Shown piece by piece: positions 1-8,741 of a DNA stretch of 14,293 bases. Both the position numbers and the translations under genes were made by a program. Under the pieces are notes generated by a model. It had not been told where the DNA came from. It made no database searches and saw only the letters and a program-made list of their open reading frames with translations. Source of the stretch: CAKSHC01 sp045631845 (GTDB lineage: Bacteria; Bacillota; Clostridia; Oscillospirales; UMGS1783); the NCBI GenBank assembly GCA_045631845.1, contig JAZQVM010000080.1:1-14293 (forward strand), read 5' to 3'. How positions within the stretch are numbered: the stretch's first letter is position 1; each line of letters begins with the position of its first letter.

Positions 1-1065
1 CAAGGTAATAAAGCGATTCACACGAGGCGCCAACAACTCCAATTCCTTAGTGTAATCCTTGTCAGCAAACACCCCAAACAAGGCCACCACCGGTCGCTGA
101 TCCACATAACTCTCCAGCGCCGCGCACAAGGTACGCATCCCGTCCTCGTTATGCGCCGCATCTAAGATCACCAACGGCTCCCGTTGCAAAATCTCAAGTC
201 TGGCAGGGAAAAATGTGTTTTTCAACCCCTGCGCAATATGGGAAAGCGAAATGGTGAAATCCCGCTCGGTCGCCAAATATTCCACCGCCGCCATGGCCGT
301 TACGGCATTGTAAATCTGATGCCGTCCCGCCAGCGGCACCGTCATGGTGCGCCCACGGTAGTCAATCATCGACCCGTCAATGTCACTCTTGATAATTTCC
401 AAATAATCGAGATTGGGCAGGTTGAGCGGCACCTGCTTTTCCTTGCAGATGCGATCAATCACCTCAGCCGCCCCATCAAATTGGAAGGGATAGGAAATAA
501 CCGCACTCCCCTCCTTGATGATCCCGCACTTCTCAAAGGCAATCTCGGGTAATGTGTTACCCAAATATTGCATATGATCGTAGGAAATCTTAGTCAGTAC
601 ACAACACTCGGGAGCGGGGATCACGTTGGTCGCATCAAAGCGGCCGCCCAAGCCTACCTCCAACACCACCACATCACACTCTTTTTTTACATAATAACAG
701 AGTGCGGCGGCAGTGATCAGTTCAAACTCGGTCACATCCTCTTCCATCGCATCCACCACAGGGCGAATCTCGTCAATCACCTCTTGCAATTCGTCATCCG
801 AGATGTTAACCCCATCCACCGAAATACGCTCATTAAACTCCAGCACATAAGGCGAAATGTACCGTCCGGTACGATACCCCGCCGCCGTGAGAATGTTGGC
901 AATAAAGGTCGTCGTCGATCCCTTGCCATTGGTACCCGCTACATGAACAAACCGTAATTTTCTGTGGGGCGCTCCCAATCGTTCCAGCAGCAGAGAGATG
1001 CGCCCAAGCCCCAGCCGTGACCCCAAATGGGTACGGGAATGGATATACTGTTGTGCGTCGGTCAT
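1..1065 (-). CDS. folC: Folylpolyglutamate synthase / dihydrofolate synthase FolC (3' end cut by window edge)
   Basis: I translated the minus strand from the ATG at 1065-1063; it stays open to base 1, giving 355 residues. The family is usually about 420-450, so roughly the last 70-90 are missing. FolC adds glutamate to dihydropteroate or folates using ATP, in the cytoplasm. Visible motifs in order are the P-loop GTNGKGS (44-50), LEVGLGGRFDATN (135-147), SYDHMQYLGNT (161-171, family S-L-D-H-x-x-x-L-G-x-T), EKCGIIK (178-184, region of the carbamylated lysine), AGRHQIYNA (246-254), PARLE (287-291, usually PGRLE) and the C-terminal-domain DAAHNEDG (302-309, usually DGAHN). The start is supported by a GGAAGGAG site at 1080-1073, directly after the valS stop. 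The gene lies 15 bases downstream of valS with no terminator between, so the two are probably co-transcribed; the same valS-folC order is known in Bacillus. The function is secure. Confidence 0.95.
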   Translation of the reverse strand, partial: MTDAQQYIHSRTHLGSRLGLGRISLLLERLGAPHRKLRFVHVAGTNGKGSTTTFIANILTAAGYRTGRYISPYVLEFNERISVDGVNISDDELQEVIDEIRPVVDAMEEDVTEFELITAAALCYYVKKECDVVVLEVGLGGRFDATNVIPAPECCVLTKISYDHMQYLGNTLPEIAFEKCGIIKEGSAVISYPFQFDGAAEVIDRICKEKQVPLNLPNLDYLEIIKSDIDGSMIDYRGRTMTVPLAGRHQIYNAVTAMAAVEYLATERDFTISLSHIAQGLKNTFFPARLEILQREPLVILDAAHNEDGMRTLCAALESYVDQRPVVALFGVFADKDYTKELELLAPRVNRFITL

Positions 1066-1080
1066 TCTGCCGCTCCTTCC

Positions 1081-3699
<2,619 letters not shown>

Positions 3700-3733
3700 G
3701 ATAATTCCTCCGCTTATTCTTGCGTTATCTTAT

Positions 3734-3762
3734 ATATTATCGTAAAATTACAATAAAATCAA
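3734..3762 (-). promoter_or_regulatory. Sigma-A type promoter of valS-folC
   Basis: On the minus strand, TTGATT (3762-3757) and TAATAT (3739-3734) are separated by exactly 17 bases. This places the transcription start near 3727 and gives a leader of about 28 bases ending in the valS ribosome site. The call rests on the two hexamers and the ideal spacing in an AT-rich intergenic region. Confidence 0.7.
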
Positions 3763-3800
3763 GGATACCGACCAATTTTTCGTAAAAAACTCGGTAATAC

Positions 3801-3829
3801 TTGAAATATTTTTACTCTTGGCATATAAT
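3801..3829 (+). promoter_or_regulatory. Sigma-A type promoter of the yfbR pair
   Basis: TTGAAA (3801-3806) and a perfect TATAAT (3824-3829) are 17 bases apart. The predicted start near 3836 leaves a leader of only about 14 bases, which still contains the GGAGGG ribosome site (3839-3844) ahead of the ATG at 3850. The promoter is back-to-back with the valS promoter, with about 38 bases between the two -35 boxes. Confidence 0.8.
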
Positions 3830-3849
3830 AGAAAAAACGGAGGGTCGAT

Positions 3850-4434
3850 ATGAGAGATCAATTTTTCGCTTTTGTGTCAAGAATGAAATATATCAACCGC
3901 TGGGGTCTGATGAAAAATACCTCCACCGAGAATATTAAAGAACACTCCCATTCGGTCGCCATGCTGGCTCATGCCTTGGGCGTGATCAATAATGTCTACC
4001 TCGGCGGCAATGCCGATCCCGAACATCTGGCGGCCGTGGCTCTCTACCATGATGCCGAGGAGATCATCACCGGCGATATGCCCCCCCCCGTGAAATATTT
4101 TTCGCCCACCCTGCGCGCCGCCGTGGCTGAAGCCGAGGCCGATGCTAAGGAAACCCTGCTGGCCATGCTCCCTCCCGAAATGCAAGATGTGTATGCCGAT
4201 CTGCTCTATTGTGAGGATGAGCAGACCGAGCGGCTGGTCAAGGCCGCCGATGTGCTGGATGCCTATATCAAGTGCATCGAGGAACTCAAAAGCGGCAATG
4301 CCGAGTTCGAGGGGGCACGCAAAGCCACCTTGCGCAAATTAGAAACGATGGATTGTCCCGAAGCCAATATCTTCTGCGATCGGTTTTTGGACGCCTTTGA
4401 AAAAACTTTAGACGAACAACGAGAATTGGAGTAA
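3850..4434 (+). CDS. yfbR: HD-domain 5'-nucleotidase, YfbR family
   Basis: This 194-residue protein closely matches the E. coli YfbR layout (about 199 residues), a metal-dependent HD phosphohydrolase that dephosphorylates deoxyribonucleoside 5'-monophosphates in the cytoplasm. It opens with FFAFVSRMKYINRWGLM (5-21), including the R17-W18 pair of the family. The HD metal ligands are visible as H32 in the EHS motif, H67-D68 in LYHDAEEIITGDM (65-77) and D134 in AADVLDAYIKC (132-142). The E-E-L-x-x-G-N-x-E-F segment near 144-153 also fits. The start is fixed by GGAGGG six bases upstream and the promoter at 3801-3829. It is the first gene of a two-gene unit with the membrane protein at 4440. One oddity is a run of nine C at 4081-4089 in the catalytic loop, giving PPP where the family normally has P-T-P. 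Confidence 0.93.
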   Translation: MRDQFFAFVSRMKYINRWGLMKNTSTENIKEHSHSVAMLAHALGVINNVYLGGNADPEHLAAVALYHDAEEIITGDMPPPVKYFSPTLRAAVAEAEADAKETLLAMLPPEMQDVYADLLYCEDEQTERLVKAADVLDAYIKCIEELKSGNAEFEGARKATLRKLETMDCPEANIFCDRFLDAFEKTLDEQRELE

Positions 4435-4439
4435 GAACA

Positions 4440-5042
4440 ATGAAACCTTGGACCAAAAATGTTTTCCGCCTAACGGCCATTACCGTCATCGCCGCCGTAT
4501 TGCTGGTGCTGTGCGCCCTGCTCCCCGATATTACGGTTATCGGCGTACGGATTGACACCTTCCTTGCTTCAGTGTTTCTGCAGGCACTCTTGTTTATCGC
4601 CGTTGGCATCACCGGCAAACTCTACGGCGGTTGTGTACTTGCCTTTATCTTCCCCGTCCTGCGGTTTTTGATTATGGATATGACCTCTCCCCTGCTCGTC
4701 ATTCCAGAAGTCATGGCCGGTTGCTTTATGTTACTGATTTCGGTCACAGTTGCCCGCAAAACCCAAAAGAAAGAAATTCGCTTACTCGGCAATGTCGGTG
4801 CCGGTTTGGTCAATTTCCTGATTCGCTGGGGTGTCATTGGTCTGGTCTACGGCAATAGTAAAATGATCAAAGTCATTATGATGTTCGAAAATGTCTATGA
4901 CGAAGCCGGCTATATCGCAGGTAAAAAAGCCCTGCTTGCCGAATCGGTCGGCGGTCAATTCTTGGCTATCCCCCTTGCCGCCATCCTCGCCTACCTCCTA
5001 CTGCCCTCCATTCTAAAATATCTCAAAAAGAAAAAATATTGA
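4440..5042 (+). CDS. Small integral membrane protein, possibly an ECF-transporter S component
   Basis: This 200-residue protein is mostly hydrophobic, with about five to six membrane helices (roughly 8-30, 38-58, 60-78, 85-105, 118-138 and 168-190) and a basic C-terminal tail ending LKKKKY. The size, helix count and the central G-G-C-x-L-A-F-I-F-P-V-L-R-F-L followed by an M-T-S-P-L-L-V-I-P-E stretch recall the substrate-binding S components of energy-coupling-factor importers, which bind a vitamin or nucleobase and dock on a shared ATPase module encoded elsewhere. This is inference from general shape, not from a diagnostic motif. The ATG lies five bases after the yfbR stop, with its ribosome site (GGAG, 4428-4431) in the end of yfbR, so the two are one transcript. 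Its substrate might relate to nucleotide metabolism. It could also be an unrelated membrane protein. Confidence 0.6.
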   Translation: MKPWTKNVFRLTAITVIAAVLLVLCALLPDITVIGVRIDTFLASVFLQALLFIAVGITGKLYGGCVLAFIFPVLRFLIMDMTSPLLVIPEVMAGCFMLLISVTVARKTQKKEIRLLGNVGAGLVNFLIRWGVIGLVYGNSKMIKVIMMFENVYDEAGYIAGKKALLAESVGGQFLAIPLAAILAYLLLPSILKYLKKKKY

Positions 5043-5043
5043 T

Positions 5044-5078
5044 AAAAAAGCTCGGAGCCATTGGCTCCGAGCTTTTTT
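5044..5078. terminator. Bidirectional intrinsic terminator
   Basis: A perfect inverted repeat has GCTCGGAGCC (5050-5059), a three-base loop ATT and GGCTCCGAGC (5063-5072). It is flanked by six A on the left and six T on the right, so it works on either strand. It lies between the convergent membrane-protein gene (stop at 5042) and GDPD gene (stop at 5091) and should end both transcripts. Confidence 0.93.
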
Positions 5079-5090
5079 CTTAATGATTCA

Positions 5091-5936
5091 TTATTCCGCA
5101 ATCAATTCCTCTTCCGGAATACAATTTTCAAAAATAAACGAATGATACCCCTCATCGGCACTGTCCCGTATCGCCTCATTATCCCGATAGGTCCAGCCAA
5201 ACATCAAGGGCTTGAACAGTTTGCGGCACAACCGCAATCCCATGGTGCGGTTAGCATAATGATAGGCCACAAAATCGGGACGGGACACCAGATTGACAAT
5301 CAACTGCCCCACTGCAATATGAATCAGAAGCGGCAGATTTTCAAACTCCAAATTGGAGGCCAACTGCCCCCGTATCCGCTCGGGATCGTTCTTGCGGAAC
5401 CACCGAATGATAAAAGGACTGAAGGACTCCACGCAGGCATCTCCACGGTATCCGTCCAATTGTGCCTTGACATCTTCACAAAGAGCATCGTTGCTCAGAC
5501 TGCCGTAATATTTGACCTCACAGCAAACCGGCACATCGCCCAAATACTCCAGCACCTGCGAAAGGGTCGGGATGCGCTCCTGCCCACCAAGCAGGGTATA
5601 CTCCTGCAACTGTGCGTAGGTCAGTTCCCGTACCTTTTTATCCACGCCGCACACCCGCTTTAGCGTTTCGTCGTGAAAAACTACCGCCTGCTTGTCCAGT
5701 GTGTACTGCACATCAAATTCTACTCCATAACCTGCTTCCTTAGCCCGCACAAAGGCGGCCATGGAATTTTCAGGCGCAAGGGGGGTGCCGTCATGCAGCC
5801 CTCGATGAGCGAAAAATTTTCCGGCAAAGGCCGATACGTCCCGCTTGCGTGCCGGCTTGACAGCAAAGGCAAACAGATAAAATAGGGTAAGCATCAGCCC
5901 CAACAATACCACTACCGTCCATCCGTACCAAGGCAT
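5091..5936 (-). CDS. Membrane-anchored glycerophosphodiester phosphodiesterase (GDPD family)
   Basis: This 281-residue protein has an N-terminal membrane helix (about 5-26) followed by a GDPD TIM-barrel domain. GDPD enzymes hydrolyse glycerophosphodiesters to glycerol-3-phosphate and an alcohol. The catalytic pattern is intact: FFAHRG (41-46, H44 and R45), APENSMAAF (54-62, E56), VEFDVQYT (72-79, E73 and D75), VVFHDETLKR (85-94, H88), IPTLSQVL (122-129) and CCEVKYY (138-144, E140 and K142). The helix, with lysine/arginine after it (KPARKR, 27-32), suggests anchoring; whether the domain faces in or out cannot be settled from sequence. The ATG overlaps the MFS stop as TGATG, and an AGGAGGGG site (5951-5944) sits inside the last MFS codons, so translation is coupled. 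It could also act on a wall- or lipid-derived phosphodiester; the substrate is unknown. Confidence 0.92.
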   Translation of the reverse strand: MPWYGWTVVVLLGLMLTLFYLFAFAVKPARKRDVSAFAGKFFAHRGLHDGTPLAPENSMAAFVRAKEAGYGVEFDVQYTLDKQAVVFHDETLKRVCGVDKKVRELTYAQLQEYTLLGGQERIPTLSQVLEYLGDVPVCCEVKYYGSLSNDALCEDVKAQLDGYRGDACVESFSPFIIRWFRKNDPERIRGQLASNLEFENLPLLIHIAVGQLIVNLVSRPDFVAYHYANRTMGLRLCRKLFKPLMFGWTYRDNEAIRDSADEGYHSFIFENCIPEEELIAE

Positions 5937-7243
5937 CAGTCGTCCCCTCCTGCTAACATCTCAAAATTGGAAGTCACCGCCGGCTTGGCATCGCCATGAC
6001 GGACAAAACACATAGTCACAAAGGCCAACGCCGAGAAAATAAAGGCATAAGGGAACAAGGTCAAATACCCCGTCACCGCACTGCCCGTCGCCTTCTCTAC
6101 CGCCTCAATGATCGCACCCGAAACCACGGGCGTCAAGATCTGTGCCGCCATCGAGAAGGTGTAATAATATCCCGTGTACTTGCCAATATCACCCGACTTG
6201 GAGATTTCTACCACCATTGGGAAGGAATTGACATTAATAGCCGCCCAGCCTAAACCAACCAATGCAAAGAGCAAATAGAGCCACCATCCAAAGGTACGGG
6301 CCGTCAAAGCAATCACACCCAAGGCGATTGCCATAGTCGCTACACCAATTAAAATCGTTTTCCTGCGCCCCAACCGTGCCGACAAATGACCGATGGGGAT
6401 AAACCCAATCAGCGCCACTCCCATAGGCACCGCCAAGCAGGTCGAAGCCGCATCCAAGCCCATACCCCAAACATTCTCGGCAAAGCGTGACAGGGCAGTA
6501 GTAATGGCATTATAGGCAAAATACCACAAAGCCACCGAAACCAAAATCAGAATCAAACTGCGGCGAACCGGACGGGACAATTTTCCGCCGCCCACCTCGG
6601 GCTGTTCCTCCTGCAAAGGATCCACGCCGTAATGAATTTCCACCATTTGCGCCTTGAACGCTTTTTCGTTCACGGTCAGCACCATAATAAAAACAGCGAC
6701 CGCCATCAACGCCGCAACGGCAAAAAAGAGCCAAAGATAATTCTCCACGCCCTCACTGTTCTTCTTCACCAGCATCATGGTTGCCACCAGCGTAAACAAG
6801 CCGCCAAGCGATCCCATCAGGTTGATGACGGCATTGCCGCGACTACGCAAGGGTTTGGGCGTTACGTCGGGCATCAAGGCCACGGCAGGCGAACGGTACA
6901 AACTCATCGCCAATAACAAACTGCCCAACACAATCAAAAACGGCAACAACCGCCCAGACACATTCAAAAAAGCAAGAGCAACCGTAAGACCTACCGAGAG
7001 CACCGTGCCGATCACAATAAAGGGCATGCGCCGTCCCGCCTTGTCCGATAAGGCACCGAAAACGGGAAGCAAGATCAAGGCCAGTACATTGTCCATGGCC
7101 ATCACAATGCCGTTTACCGTTTCTCCCATGCCAAAGGTGTTTTCCAATATCTTCGGAATTACAGCATCATACATCATCCAAAAGGCTGAAATGGAGAAAA
7201 AGGCCAGTCCAACCAATATTGTTTTCCGATAATCTAGTTTCAT
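5936..7243 (-). CDS. MFS transporter, SLC45/sugar-like
   Basis: This 435-residue transporter has 12 predicted helices in two halves joined by a charged loop (about 195-230). The loop-2 signature GALSDKAGRRMPFI lies near residues 63-76, and its second-half counterpart GHLSARLGRRKTILIG follows the central loop. The RSPAVALMPDVTP stretch after helix 4 and the ALWYFAYNAITTALSRF stretch of helix 7 resemble SLC45 or sugar:cation-type MFS members, so a sugar or glycoside is a reasonable guess but not proven. The ATG at 7243 has GGAGAAG (7253-7247) upstream and its own promoter at 7301-7274. The stop overlaps the start of the GDPD gene (TGATG), so the permease and the phosphodiesterase are made together. 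That suggests import of a compound the enzyme acts on or releases; this is inference. Confidence 0.9.
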   Translation of the reverse strand: MKLDYRKTILVGLAFFSISAFWMMYDAVIPKILENTFGMGETVNGIVMAMDNVLALILLPVFGALSDKAGRRMPFIVIGTVLSVGLTVALAFLNVSGRLLPFLIVLGSLLLAMSLYRSPAVALMPDVTPKPLRSRGNAVINLMGSLGGLFTLVATMMLVKKNSEGVENYLWLFFAVAALMAVAVFIMVLTVNEKAFKAQMVEIHYGVDPLQEEQPEVGGGKLSRPVRRSLILILVSVALWYFAYNAITTALSRFAENVWGMGLDAASTCLAVPMGVALIGFIPIGHLSARLGRRKTILIGVATMAIALGVIALTARTFGWWLYLLFALVGLGWAAINVNSFPMVVEISKSGDIGKYTGYYYTFSMAAQILTPVVSGAIIEAVEKATGSAVTGYLTLFPYAFIFSALAFVTMCFVRHGDAKPAVTSNFEMLAGGDD

Positions 7244-7273
7244 AATCTTCTCCGATTTTCACAGCTTGTTAAC

Positions 7274-7301
7274 ATTATATCACAGATTATGGAAAAATCA
7301 A
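7274..7301 (-). promoter_or_regulatory. Promoter of the MFS-GDPD pair, overlapping the MATE stop codon
   Basis: TTGATT (7301-7296) and a perfect TATAAT (7279-7274) are separated by 16 bases. The -35 box overlaps the MATE stop codon (7300-7298), so the intergenic space of 54 bases consists of little more than this promoter and the ribosome site. No terminator is seen between MATE and MFS, so read-through from MATE is also possible. Confidence 0.65.
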
Positions 7302-8692
7302 GCCAAAATACGGGCGTGCCATTTGCGCCCCTTCATGCGGATAATGAACAAAATGCCTCTCACTGTCAATTCTATCGCCATTGCAATCCAAACCCCGTGA
7401 AGCCCAATACGAGGTGCCAACAAGGCCGCCAAAGGCAACCGCACCGTCCACATGCTGATGAAGTTAAACAGACTGGGCACCGCCGTATCCCCTGTTCCTC
7501 GGAACACGCCCGTCGCAATGATAGACGCCCCGTACAACGGTTCCACAAAGGCTTCTATACGAAGCACCTGCGTCCCCAGCGCCACCACCTGCATATCGGG
7601 GGAAAGTAGGCGCATCATCCAAGGTGCCGCCAAATAAAGCAGCCCGCTCACAACAACCATCAAGCCCATGCCAAACCATAGGGTCAACCAACCCAACTTT
7701 CGGGTTAAATCCGCGCGCCGTGCTCCCACTGATTGCCCGATCAAGGTCGTGGCCGCCGCCGCAATGCCAAAGGCAGGCATATAGGCCACACTCTCGGCCG
7801 TCACGGCAAAGGAATTGGCGGCAATGGCAATATTCCCTAAAGGTGCTACAATGGATGTCGAAACAATCTGCGCCCCATTGGTCACCGCCTGTTGCAACGC
7901 CATCGGCCAGGCAATGCGGGCTCCTTCCTTAATATAGCCCCTCTCCATCCGCCATTTCTCGCCACGGCGCAAATGCAGCAGAGGCGAACGCATCAGCAAA
8001 AAATAAAGCATCGGAAAGGCTACCACCACATGCGCCGCCAGGGTGCCCAAAGCCGCACCGGCTACGCCCAGTCCGGCACCCCATACCGTCACCGAACCGA
8101 TCTGACGGGTTGGGAAAATAAACAGGAAATTGAATACCACATCCAGCAAACAGGCCAATATATGCAAAATACTGGGCACTCGCATGTTTCCGCTGGCCTG
8201 CAGCATCCCGCTGGCCGTATGGCACACCTGAAAAATCGGCAAAGATAGGGCATAAATCAAGAAATACTGATAGGCATCCACAATAACCGCTCCCTCGCCG
8301 CCCAGCCAATCGGGCAGAACGGGAGCCAGCCATACACCAACTAGCAGTAACAGTATCGCCAACCCCACCGACGCCAAGAAGCCGACCCGCATCAAATCTC
8401 GGGCCGATCGATCCTCGCCGGCCCCGATGCGTTGGGCTACCTGCACCGTAAAGCCGGTCACCACAGCCGCCAGCAACCCGTTGAAAAGCCATGTCGTTGA
8501 GGAGATCAGCCCAATGGCGGCCGACCGATCGGCACCCAATGTCCCCACCATCGAAGCATCAATATACTGCATGATGATGGAAGACAGTTGCGCCATGATA
8601 GCCGGCAGGCTCAGGCGTATAATCAGTTGTATCTGCTCTCTGCCCGACAAGGGTTGCCCCTGCCGCAGAGAAAAAAGAAGATCTTGTTTCAT
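7298..8692 (-). CDS. MATE family multidrug / Na+ (H+)-coupled efflux protein
   Basis: This 464-residue membrane protein has about 12 helices in two homologous halves. MATE exporters move cationic drugs or metabolites out of the cell in exchange for Na+ or H+. The N-terminal LIIRLSLPAIMAQLSSIIMQ block, the I-D-A-S-M-V-G-T-L-G-A motif of helix 2 and the matching second-half segment (A-W-P-M-A-L-Q-Q-A-V-T-N-G-A-Q, then I-V-S-T-S-I-V-A-P-L-G) are characteristic. A basic C-terminal tail follows the last helix. The ATG at 8692 has no recognisable ribosome site; the preceding bases are TTTACAAGTTTACT. A TTG at codon 16 has a GGGG run about six bases upstream and is an alternative start. A strong hairpin lies just upstream (8708-8734) and no promoter is visible in the 49-base gap, so expression may depend on read-through from the cohesin gene. 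The substrate is unknown. Confidence 0.93.
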   Translation of the reverse strand: MKQDLLFSLRQGQPLSGREQIQLIIRLSLPAIMAQLSSIIMQYIDASMVGTLGADRSAAIGLISSTTWLFNGLLAAVVTGFTVQVAQRIGAGEDRSARDLMRVGFLASVGLAILLLLVGVWLAPVLPDWLGGEGAVIVDAYQYFLIYALSLPIFQVCHTASGMLQASGNMRVPSILHILACLLDVVFNFLFIFPTRQIGSVTVWGAGLGVAGAALGTLAAHVVVAFPMLYFLLMRSPLLHLRRGEKWRMERGYIKEGARIAWPMALQQAVTNGAQIVSTSIVAPLGNIAIAANSFAVTAESVAYMPAFGIAAAATTLIGQSVGARRADLTRKLGWLTLWFGMGLMVVVSGLLYLAAPWMMRLLSPDMQVVALGTQVLRIEAFVEPLYGASIIATGVFRGTGDTAVPSLFNFISMWTVRLPLAALLAPRIGLHGVWIAMAIELTVRGILFIIRMKGRKWHARILA

Positions 8693-8707
8693 AGTAAACT
8701 TGTAAAG

Positions 8708-8734
8708 CCCCGGCGAAGGTGATCTTCGCCGGGG
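8708..8734 (-). terminator. GC-rich hairpin between the cohesin and MATE genes (weak terminator or processing stem)
   Basis: An 11-base perfect inverted repeat, CCCCGGCGAAG (8708-8718) and CTTCGCCGGGG (8724-8734), has a five-base loop. On the minus strand it begins eight bases after the cohesin stop and is followed by CTTTACAAGTTT, a poor T-tract. It may be a partial terminator that limits MATE expression, or a 3'-end stabilising stem for the upstream mRNA. Confidence 0.6.
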
Positions 8735-8741
8735 TCATCCT

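Noticed and set aside
5061..5663. Plus-strand open frame of 200 codons opposite the GDPD gene
   Set aside because: It starts in the terminator hairpin and mirrors the GDPD coding strand; it has no ribosome site or family match.
7929..8492. Minus-strand open frame of 187 codons inside the MATE gene
   Set aside because: It is a glycine/cysteine-rich alternate frame of a clear MATE coding sequence.
8560..8738. Short minus-strand frame starting at the ATG in the stem before MATE (8738)
   Set aside because: About 60 codons in a different frame from MATE, overlapping both the hairpin and the MATE start, with its ribosome site too close.
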